From NCBI GenBank assembly GCA_964509335.1, contig CAZDXB010000012.1:1-64000 (forward strand): 64,000 nt of DNA. The letters run 5' to 3'. The stretch comes from CAZDXB01 sp964509335. Lineage in GTDB: Bacteria; Bacteroidota; Ignavibacteria; Kapaibacteriales; UBA2268. The notes under the pieces were generated by a model. The model had not been told where the DNA came from. It made no database searches and saw only the letters and a program-made list of their open reading frames with translations. The stretch's first letter is position 1. The number at the start of each line of letters is the position of its first letter. The position numbers and the translations under genes were made by a program. This document shows positions 1 through 6,765 of this stretch, in pieces.

Positions 1-675
1 TGGATAAAAAAAGGAATATTACTTATTTTCAAACACGGCGAGCTAATAGATAAATCGATAAACGAGGAATTTAAATATTTCGACAAAGACTATCTCTCGT
101 TGCGACCGATGCAACTAAAAGACGGCATACGCGTCGTTCCCGGCGGCTCGGCTATCAGAACGGGAAGTTACGTAGCCGAAGGCGTAATATGCATGCCGCC
201 GATGTATATTAACATCGGCGCTTACGTGGACGAAGGCTCGATGATAGACTCGCATGCTTTGGTCGGCGCGTGCGCGCAGGTCGGCAAGAAAGTGCATCTA
301 AGCGCGGCGTCGCAACTGGGCGGCGTGCTGGAACCACCCGGGGCGAGACCGGTCGTCGTCGAGGACGAAGTCATGATAGGCGGCAACTGCGGCGTTTACG
401 AAGGCGCTACCGTTAGAAACAGAGCGGTTCTGGCGTCCGGCGTAATATTAACCTCCTCGACAAAAGTATTCGACCTCGTAAACGAGCGAATAATAAAAGC
501 CGAAAAGGACAAACCTTTGGAAATACCGGAAAACGCCGTCGTCGTCCCCGGCGCTCGCAAAATCAAATCCGAATTCGGCGAAAAGCACAACCTATCGATT
601 TCAAGCCCGCTAATAATAAAATACCGCGACGCGAAAACAAACGCCAAGACCGCTCTGGAAGACGCGCTGAGGTGA
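1..675 (+). CDS. dapD: Tetrahydrodipicolinate N-succinyltransferase, 5'-truncated by window edge
   Basis: This enzyme transfers succinyl from succinyl-CoA to tetrahydrodipicolinate in the lysine/diaminopimelate pathway, in the cytoplasm. The reading frame is open from base 1, and the first codons (WIKKGILL) already match the N-terminal domain of DapD, so the true start lies outside the window. A TTG at 100 is only an internal codon. After RVVPGGSAIRTGSYV the protein enters a left-handed beta-helix of hexapeptide repeats, with the DapD hallmarks YINIGAYVDEGSMID, GACAQVGKKVHLS and GGVLEPP. The C-terminal tail has the usual basic segment. Transcription runs toward the convergent tsaB; the space between holds only hairpins. 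Identification is firm from these motifs. Confidence 0.93.
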   Translation, partial: WIKKGILLIFKHGELIDKSINEEFKYFDKDYLSLRPMQLKDGIRVVPGGSAIRTGSYVAEGVICMPPMYINIGAYVDEGSMIDSHALVGACAQVGKKVHLSAASQLGGVLEPPGARPVVVEDEVMIGGNCGVYEGATVRNRAVLASGVILTSSTKVFDLVNERIIKAEKDKPLEIPENAVVVPGARKIKSEFGEKHNLSISSPLIIKYRDAKTNAKTALEDALR

Positions 676-701
676 TGATAGTATTGCGAACCCATCCCAA
701 A

Positions 702-726
702 CCCTTCCCTTTATCAAAGGGAAGGG
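702..726. repeat. Perfect 11-bp-arm hairpin in the dapD/tsaB intergenic region
   Basis: Arms 702-712 (CCCTTCCCTTT) and 716-726 are exact reverse complements around a three-base loop. The hairpin lies 27 bases after the dapD stop and could terminate dapD transcription, but no clear U-tract follows. It resembles the hairpin at 844-866 (same AAAGGGA core), which suggests an intergenic repeat family. Two smaller perfect hairpins (762-768 with 775-781, and 812-817 with 821-826) lie between the two. Confidence 0.6.
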
Positions 727-843
727 CTTGATAAACTGCTTGTGCTCTTACATCCCCTCCTTCCAAAACTCCGATTTTGGATGGAATCTCTTCCAGACGC
801 GCCGCGCCTGCGATGCGTATCGCATCTTAATACGAATAATTCT

Positions 844-866
844 CCCTCCCTTTAGTAAAGGGAGGG
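844..866. repeat. Perfect 10-bp-arm hairpin, G/C-rich intergenic repeat
   Basis: Arms 844-853 (CCCTCCCTTT) and 857-866 pair perfectly across a three-base loop, and a second G-rich copy (GGGGAGGG) follows at once. The sequence is a near relative of the hairpin at 702-726. Repeats of this look are scattered between genes in many bacterial genomes; whether this one is a mobile remnant cannot be decided from one window. Confidence 0.55.
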
Positions 867-909
867 CTGGGGAGGGTTTCTCCTCGCTCCGCGGCAAGAA
901 ACAAAGAGC

Positions 910-951
910 CGCGGGAACGACCGCAGACAGCTGAAGCTGTCCGTTCCCGCG
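910..951. terminator. Compound stem-loop beside the tsaB stop
   Basis: The outer arms 910-919 and 942-951 are exact 10-base reverse complements. The inner arms 926-931 (GACAGC) and 936-941 close a TGAA tetraloop, leaving a one-sided bulge at 920-925. The structure begins nine bases beyond the tsaB stop on the minus strand. It could act as the end of the hflX-tsaB operon transcript or as an mRNA 3'-end stabiliser. There is no obvious U-run, so intrinsic termination is an inference. Confidence 0.5.
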
Positions 952-960
952 AAATCTCCA

Positions 961-1656
961 CTACAACCCCTTCCTTCTCGTCTTTGGCTTGAACTCTTGT
1001 ATATAATGCGGGGTGAAAGAGTCTGGATTGGCAAAGTCGTTCGCCGCGAACATCTTTTGCGCTAATTTAGCTATGAACTTGCCGGACAGGCGGCTGTAGT
1101 CCGCAAGCGAAACGCCCTCCGTTATTTTTTCAGCGTAAGGTCCGCAGTAAAAAGCGTCGCCCGTTAACTCGGCTTTGAATTCGTCGTATTCCAATACTTC
1201 CGCCTCCGTCAGAGCGTTAAAATGCAAATCGAATTTCCGACGGTAAAGGATGTCTCTTTGCGCCGGAACGGCGGGGACAATATAATTAGCGCCGAGCTTC
1301 CGCGCCGCCTCTAAAGCCGAAAAAGCAATAGCCGAAAGAGTCGGAACGGCGATGAATTTCGTCGCGCCGGAACCGCTTTCGTCGAAGCACAGCGCTTTGG
1401 CGATTGACGCGCCTATGCGCAATCCCGTAAACGAGCCGGGACCGGCGGAAAGCGCGACCGCGTCTAAATCACTCGCCCCAATATCCAAAGCGCTAAAAAC
1501 GTTTTGTACTAAAGCGGCGTTTAACTTATCATGCAAATTGCCGCCGTAAACGGAAAAATCCGCCAAGAGCGAGTCGCCTAAACTTGCGACGACAGAGCAA
1601 GTCTTGCCCGAAGTCTCCAAAGATAAAATTAACGGTTTATTTTCTTTTTCGCTCAT
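961..1656 (-). CDS. tsaB: tRNA threonylcarbamoyladenosine biosynthesis protein TsaB
   Basis: TsaB is the inactive TsaD-like partner that scaffolds the TsaB-TsaD-TsaE complex making the t6A37 modification of ANN-decoding tRNAs. The N-terminal ASKHA-type fold shows LSLETSG at residues 10-16 and the family signature SAGPGSFTGLRIG near residues 68-80. Its length of 231 residues is normal for TsaB and too short for TsaD, and the metal-binding histidines of TsaD are absent. The ATG overlaps the mfd stop by four bases, so translation is probably coupled. It is the last gene of the hflX-to-tsaB operon. Confidence 0.9.
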   Translation of the reverse strand: MSEKENKPLILSLETSGKTCSVVASLGDSLLADFSVYGGNLHDKLNAALVQNVFSALDIGASDLDAVALSAGPGSFTGLRIGASIAKALCFDESGSGATKFIAVPTLSAIAFSALEAARKLGANYIVPAVPAQRDILYRRKFDLHFNALTEAEVLEYDEFKAELTGDAFYCGPYAEKITEGVSLADYSRLSGKFIAKLAQKMFAANDFANPDSFTPHYIQEFKPKTRRKGL

Positions 1657-4600
1657 AATTCTAACGCCGCCTTCAAATTTTGTTTAATTCTCCATAGTTT
1701 TTCGACCGCCTCGTCGCGTTTGGATATGGGAACGCTCATCAGCAGTTTCTTTTTCTTCTGCTCCAGCTTCGCGCCGTCGGCTTCGCTCAGGAAATCGGTG
1801 ATAATAGGAAACGCCTCGTCGTAAAATTCTACGTTCTTTTCCGGCGGGAACTCTACCTCCAGCGTTCCGTTCTTTATCGTTACTTTGTTGAAACCCGTTC
1901 CCAAAGCCGCTATTCTCAGCTTGACGACGAATATCAGCTCTTCCAACTCCTTGGGCGGCTTGCCGAATCTGTCTTTCAGTTCCATAATGATTTCGTCCAA
2001 CTCGCCGACTGATTGCGCGCCGTAAAGATTCTTATAATAATAAAACCGCTCCGAATCGCTTTTAATATAATCATGCGGTATCAAGGCTTGGCTATTGAAT
2101 TCGATAGCCAAGTCCTCGTTCTCCAAATATTTCCTTTTAGCTATGCCGCTGTCTTTGAAAACATCTCCGAACTCCTCGACCCTAAGCTCTGCTACCGCTT
2201 CGTCGAGTATTCTTTGATACATCTCGAAACCGATGTCGTTAATAAAGCCGCTCTGTTGCGGACCTAACAAATTGCCCGCGCCCCTTATCTCCAAATCGCG
2301 CAAAGCAAGCTTGAAACCGCTGCCCAAGTCCGTAAATTCTTCCAAAGCCCGCAAACGCTTAAAAGCTTTTTGGGATAGTTTTCTTATTTTCGGTATTAAT
2401 AAATAGCAATGCGCCTGCGTGTTGCTCCTGCCGACTCTTCCCCGCAATTGATAAAGCTCGGCTAAACCAAAATTTTGCGCGCGATTTATAAATATTGTGT
2501 TCGCGTTCGGAATGTCCATGCCCGACTCGATTATTTTCGTGGTAGCCAATACGTCGTATTTGCCCTGAATGAAATTTTCCATGACCCTTTCAAGTTCGGA
2601 ATTTTTCATTTGTCCATGCGCGATGCCGATTTTCGCGAAGGGCAGTTTCATTTTTAAATCCGAGGCGATTTTCTCCAAATCCATAACCTTGTCGTTTACG
2701 AAAAAGACCTGCCCGCCGCGCTCGATTTCCCTTTTCACTCCTCGTTCGATTAAATCGTAATCGACTTCGCTAACTTCGGTATGAATAGGCAGTCTGTTTC
2801 TCGGCGGAGTTTCCATCACGCTCAAGTCTCGCGCGCGCATAAGAGAAAAATTCAGCGTTCGAGGAATCGGCGTCGCCGTTAACGTTAGCGTATCGACGCT
2901 CACTCGCAATTTCCTCAATCTCTCCTTCGCTTTTACGCCGAAACGATGCTCCTCGTCGATGATTAGCAATCCCAAGTTTTTATACTCAAGGTCTTTGCTC
3001 AAGAGCCGGTGCGTCCCTATTAATATATCGACGACGCCCTTTTTGACGTTCTCGATTATCCGCTTCTGCTCTTTCGGCTTCTTGAATCTCGATATGACTT
3101 CAACGTTCACGGGATATTTGCTCAATCTGTCCCAAAAAGTCATATAATGCTGCTGCGCTAAAATAGTCGTCGGACAGAGCAGAGCCGTTTGCTTTCCCGC
3201 TTGAACGGCTTTGAACGCCGCTCTGATAGCCACTTCCGTTTTGCCGTAGCCGACGTCGCCGCAAATTAATCTGTCCATCGGCGAGGGAGACTCCATATCT
3301 TTTTTAACGTCGGTCGTCGATTGCGCTTGGTCGGCGGTGTCCTCGTATATAAACCCCGCCTCGAACTCCTTTTGCCAAATCGTGTCGGCGGGAAAAACAA
3401 ATCCCGGTTGCGACTTTCGCTCGGCGTATAATTTTATTAAATCTCTGGCGATTTCCTTTATTTTCTTCTTCGTCCGGGCTTTTTTGCGCGCCCACTCGGC
3501 GGAGCCTAACTTGCTCAACTTAGGCTCGGCGCCCTCTTGGCTCGTGTATTTCTGTATTTTGCCGATGTAATTTAAATTCACGTATAATTTATCGCCGCCC
3601 GCGTAAACGAGCCTGACGCAATCCTGCAAATTGTCGCCCATCTTCACTTTCTCGAAGCCGTCGAACTTGCCGACGCCCTTGTCCGTATGAACGACCAAAT
3701 CGCCCACGTCCAATTGCTTCAGCTCTTGGATTGTAATCCCTTTCGAGCTTTCTTTCAGCGGACGTTGTATTTTTAGCCGATTAAAAGATTGATGCTCGGT
3801 GAAAATCGCCAAACCATCCTCCGGCAGAACAAATCCCTCGTGCAACGAACCGTTCATCCAAAACATCGAATCGACGTCGAGGTCGATTTCCTCGCCTTCT
3901 TCTTCAATCGACAATATTTTGCTCGAAATCAAATCTTTGAATCTGCGCAAATGTATCTTGCCGTCGGCGCACAACGCCAACTTCATATCCAGCTTGGAAA
4001 GATAATCCAGCTCTTTGACTAAAGCGGAAACCGAGCCTTTGAACGCCGGTTGCGGCGTTGATTTAACTTTAATATCCGGCTTTTCCAGCCCGTTTATAAT
4101 AACTTTTCTGAAATTCGAGGGAATTTGGAACTCGGAATATTGAGATTCGATAGCTTCTAGAGATTCGACGATAATTACCGCGTCCTTCGGCAGATAATCG
4201 AAAACCGTTGACGAAAAGTCGCTTTTAGGCTCGTCGTAAACCTTGGAAATAAAATCGGCTTCTTGTAGCTCTCTAACGCTCCTCTGGGAAAGCGAGTTGA
4301 ACTCCCTTATCGACTCGATTTCGTCGCCCCAAAACTCTATTCTGAGAGGAACTTCGCGCCCCAAAGGAAATATATCGACTATGCCGCCCCTAACGGCTAT
4401 ATCGCCTTGAACCGATACGAATTCCTTGCGGTCAAAACCGTTTAAAGCGAGATTTTTTATAAACTCCTCAAAGTTTATCTTCTCCCCGACTTTAATTTTC
4501 AACTTAGACTCCTCCAACTCGCCCGCGTAGGGCAACGCCACGGAAAATATATCCGGCGATGCTACGGCGACCGACCTCTCGCTTTCCTTGAATTTAGCTA

Positions 4601-4937
4601 TGCCGTCGATTACGCCAACCAAGTCCTTGTCGATGTTTTCTATTTCCAAGTCGATGTTCTTCGGAGCTTTCGTCAAGAGAGCCAGATTTTTCTTAGATAT
4701 AAAAAACTCTATATCGTTTAAAATTTCCTCGGCTTTTTTGGCGTTCTCGGCTATAAATACATAGTTATCCTTCCGAGCCGCGTAAAGCGCCGCCGCCGTC
4801 AACGAAACGGACGAGCCGTGCAAGGTCGAGACGGAAACGTCCTTTTCGCCGCCGTCTAGCTCGCCCATTAGGTCTTTTATAAATCGCGTTTTGGTAAAAA
4901 CGTTTAGAAATCTATCAAATTGGCTTTTGCTTTTCAT
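1653..4937 (-). CDS. mfd: Transcription-repair coupling factor Mfd
   Basis: Mfd displaces RNA polymerase stalled at DNA lesions and recruits UvrA. Seen in order (numbered from the upstream TTG at 4967): a UvrB-like N-terminal region; a CarD-like RNA-polymerase-interacting domain near 420-472 (VGDLVVHTDKGVGKF); an SF2 motor with Walker A GDVGYGKTE near 566, DEEH near 671, and TATPIPRTL; and a C-terminal TRCF domain. I prefer the ATG at 4937 because it lies 13 bases after the upstream stop and follows GAGAAG. A TTG at 4967 would add ten residues and overlap the preceding small gene by 17 bases. Total length is typical of Mfd. It is co-directional with the small genes and hflX upstream. Confidence 0.94.
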   Translation of the reverse strand: MKSKSQFDRFLNVFTKTRFIKDLMGELDGGEKDVSVSTLHGSSVSLTAAALYAARKDNYVFIAENAKKAEEILNDIEFFISKKNLALLTKAPKNIDLEIENIDKDLVGVIDGIAKFKESERSVAVASPDIFSVALPYAGELEESKLKIKVGEKINFEEFIKNLALNGFDRKEFVSVQGDIAVRGGIVDIFPLGREVPLRIEFWGDEIESIREFNSLSQRSVRELQEADFISKVYDEPKSDFSSTVFDYLPKDAVIIVESLEAIESQYSEFQIPSNFRKVIINGLEKPDIKVKSTPQPAFKGSVSALVKELDYLSKLDMKLALCADGKIHLRRFKDLISSKILSIEEEGEEIDLDVDSMFWMNGSLHEGFVLPEDGLAIFTEHQSFNRLKIQRPLKESSKGITIQELKQLDVGDLVVHTDKGVGKFDGFEKVKMGDNLQDCVRLVYAGGDKLYVNLNYIGKIQKYTSQEGAEPKLSKLGSAEWARKKARTKKKIKEIARDLIKLYAERKSQPGFVFPADTIWQKEFEAGFIYEDTADQAQSTTDVKKDMESPSPMDRLICGDVGYGKTEVAIRAAFKAVQAGKQTALLCPTTILAQQHYMTFWDRLSKYPVNVEVISRFKKPKEQKRIIENVKKGVVDILIGTHRLLSKDLEYKNLGLLIIDEEHRFGVKAKERLRKLRVSVDTLTLTATPIPRTLNFSLMRARDLSVMETPPRNRLPIHTEVSEVDYDLIERGVKREIERGGQVFFVNDKVMDLEKIASDLKMKLPFAKIGIAHGQMKNSELERVMENFIQGKYDVLATTKIIESGMDIPNANTIFINRAQNFGLAELYQLRGRVGRSNTQAHCYLLIPKIRKLSQKAFKRLRALEEFTDLGSGFKLALRDLEIRGAGNLLGPQQSGFINDIGFEMYQRILDEAVAELRVEEFGDVFKDSGIAKRKYLENEDLAIEFNSQALIPHDYIKSDSERFYYYKNLYGAQSVGELDEIIMELKDRFGKPPKELEELIFVVKLRIAALGTGFNKVTIKNGTLEVEFPPEKNVEFYDEAFPIITDFLSEADGAKLEQKKKKLLMSVPISKRDEAVEKLWRIKQNLKAALEL

Positions 4938-4950
4938 CTTCTCAATTTGC

Positions 4951-5145
4951 TTATTTATCGCAAACAATCATAATCTTTTCGCCCGAATGAATCTCCGAGA
5001 ATTTGCGCTCGTAATTATAATATCTGATTTCGCGCATTGCTTCTTTTTTGCTCAACTTACTGTTTGAATAAATAACGTATTCAACTTCGTTAAATTTATC
5101 GCGAATAACTTTTCGGTGTTTTTTCGCTTCGTCGCAATAGCTCAT
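4951..5145 (-). CDS. Small unknown protein, paralogue of its upstream neighbour
   Basis: This 64-residue, charged, soluble-looking protein has no signal peptide or membrane segment, and I do not recognise its family. Its central part aligns without gaps to the protein encoded just upstream (5150-5329): both share VI-D, V-YVI, KLS--E, I and N, then SG nine residues later, about 15 identities in 50. The conserved pattern, the ATG start and the tight packing (four bases after the upstream stop, 13 before the preferred mfd start) support a real gene. Wedged between hflX and mfd, it may act in ribosome rescue or transcription-coupled repair, but that is only context. Confidence 0.7.
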   Translation of the reverse strand: MSYCDEAKKHRKVIRDKFNEVEYVIYSNSKLSKKEAMREIRYYNYERKFSEIHSGEKIMIVCDK

Positions 5146-5149
5146 ATAA

Positions 5150-5329
5150 TCATTCTTCCCTGTATTGAAGCTCTACGGTCGTCCCGCTTTTCTGTCTGAT
5201 ATTTACCGGATTAAAATTGAACATCTTGATTTGGTCGAGTTTTTCGCGCCTACTCAGCTTTCGCGGCGCCCAAATCACGTATTTAACGTCCTTCCTCGTG
5301 TCTTTGATTACGTTTTTAACTTTATTCAT
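5150..5329 (-). CDS. Small unknown protein, tandem paralogue between hflX and mfd
   Basis: This protein of about 59 residues is rich in Lys and Arg (KYVIWAPRKLSRRE) with no membrane or export signal. I chose the ATG at 5329 because GGAG lies six bases upstream of it; a TTG at 5344 would add five residues. Its start overlaps the end of hflX by eight bases, so it is translationally coupled to hflX. It aligns with the protein encoded at 4951-5145, so the two arose by tandem duplication. Function is unknown. Basic charge and operon context would fit a nucleic-acid or ribosome partner, which is inference. Confidence 0.7.
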   Translation of the reverse strand: MNKVKNVIKDTRKDVKYVIWAPRKLSRREKLDQIKMFNFNPVNIRQKSGTTVELQYREE

Positions 5330-6620
5330 CTTCGTCTCCGTCAACTTTAAATTTACTAAAATAATGGTCGAATAGCTGAGATTTTTCTGGATTCAATCTC
5401 ACTTTAAAATACATTCCATCGTCCTTATCTTCGCGCTCTTGAATATCGCCCATCTCGTAAATGCTGTTAACCTTATCCATCTCCGTATAGGGCAAAGCCA
5501 GCTCCATAACTTTTCCTTGCTCGTTGTATCTTTCTTGCATCATCTCCAAGAGCGAGTTGAAATTTGTCCCGCGTTTCGCCGAAACAAAAACGGCGTTGGG
5601 GAACTCGAGTTCAGCTTGGCGTATATAATTAACGTCCTTTATCTCGTCTATTTTGTTCATAATCAAAACTCTCGGCTTGTCGGCAATTTTGAGATTTTCG
5701 AGCGTTTCCCTAACGACTGCGACGTGTTCCTTATAATATCTGTGAGTAACGTCAACAACGTGAAGAATGACGTCGGTTTCCCTCGCCTCCGCCAATGTGC
5801 TTTTAAAAGAAGCTATAAGATGCGCCGGCAAATCTCTAATAAAACCGACAGTATCGGAAAGCAAAGCCTTCTGACCGTTTGGAAAATAAAACGAACGGAC
5901 GGTTGAGTCTAAAGTGGCGAAAAGCTTGTCTTCAACGCCGACAGTAGCGTCGGTAAGAGCGTTCATCAAAGTAGATTTTCCCGCGTTAGTGTAGCCCACT
6001 AAAGCGAATCTGGCTAAATCGCCCCTGCCTTTTCTCTGTTGCTCTTTCTGAACGTCGATTTCTTTAAGTTTTTTTCGCAACCTTCTGATTTTATCGCGCA
6101 AAATTCTTCTATCCGTCTCGATTTGCGTCTCGCCGGGACCTTTTGTTCCTATTCCGCCGTATTGCTTGGAAAGGTGCGTCCACATTCGAGTAAGCCTCGG
6201 AAGCATATATATAGACTGCGCCAATTCGACCTGCGTTTGCGCTTCGAGCGTCTTAGCCTGCTTCGCGAAAATGTCGAGTATCAAGCCGCTTTTATCGACG
6301 ATTTTAACGTCCAACTCGTTCTCTAAATTCCTCGCTTGAGCGGGCGACAAATCTTCGTCGAAAATCACCAGTCCTATGTCTTCTTCTAATACCGCCAACT
6401 TGATTTCTTCGAGTTTACCCTTGCCTATAACCGTCCTTTGATTCGGCTTTTCAAGTTCTTGATAGAATTTTTCTACGATGTCAGCTCCGGCGGTGTCGGC
6501 TAACGCTTCGAGTTCCGACAGTCTCTCTTCGATAATTTCTTTATCGCCGCCTTTTTTTCCCACGGTTACAGCTATAGCTCGCTCAAAATCCTCGATGTTA
6601 TCAGTTATATTGTTCTCCAT
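5322..6620 (-). CDS. hflX: GTPase HflX, ribosome-splitting factor
   Basis: HflX is a GTPase that binds the 50S subunit and splits stalled or hibernating ribosomes under stress. The N-terminal HflX domain is recognisable (GKGKLEEIK, FDEDLSPAQARNLE, QTQVELAQ), followed by the glycine-rich linker GGIGTKGPGETQIETDRR. The G domain shows G1 GYTNAGKST near residue 209, G3 DTVGF near 260 and G4 NKID. At 432 residues it is of normal length. It starts the minus-strand operon hflX, two small genes, mfd, tsaB, and diverges from the rel gene across a 145-base AT-rich region that must carry both promoters. Confidence 0.93.
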   Translation of the reverse strand: MENNITDNIEDFERAIAVTVGKKGGDKEIIEERLSELEALADTAGADIVEKFYQELEKPNQRTVIGKGKLEEIKLAVLEEDIGLVIFDEDLSPAQARNLENELDVKIVDKSGLILDIFAKQAKTLEAQTQVELAQSIYMLPRLTRMWTHLSKQYGGIGTKGPGETQIETDRRILRDKIRRLRKKLKEIDVQKEQQRKGRGDLARFALVGYTNAGKSTLMNALTDATVGVEDKLFATLDSTVRSFYFPNGQKALLSDTVGFIRDLPAHLIASFKSTLAEARETDVILHVVDVTHRYYKEHVAVVRETLENLKIADKPRVLIMNKIDEIKDVNYIRQAELEFPNAVFVSAKRGTNFNSLLEMMQERYNEQGKVMELALPYTEMDKVNSIYEMGDIQEREDKDDGMYFKVRLNPEKSQLFDHYFSKFKVDGDEDE

Positions 6621-6765
6621 TAACGAAATAAAATAAGTTATTATTAAAAACGATTCATTCTAAACATATATTTGCAATCTGACAAATTTAAATAAAAATA
6701 CATTTAAAAATAAGACGTTTATCTTGCTATAGAGTTGCATCATTTAAATTCTAGGCAATCGATAA

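Noticed and set aside
5439..5906. A 155-codon plus-strand frame opposite hflX.
   Set aside because: It is the antisense of conserved GTPase motifs; HflX is certain on the minus strand.
6621..6765. TATATTTG (6667-6674, plus) and TAAATTTG (6683-6690, minus) resemble the Bacteroidota -7 element TAnnTTTG.
   Set aside because: In an AT-rich 145-base gap such matches are expected by chance, and no -33 TTTG box sits at the right distance for either.
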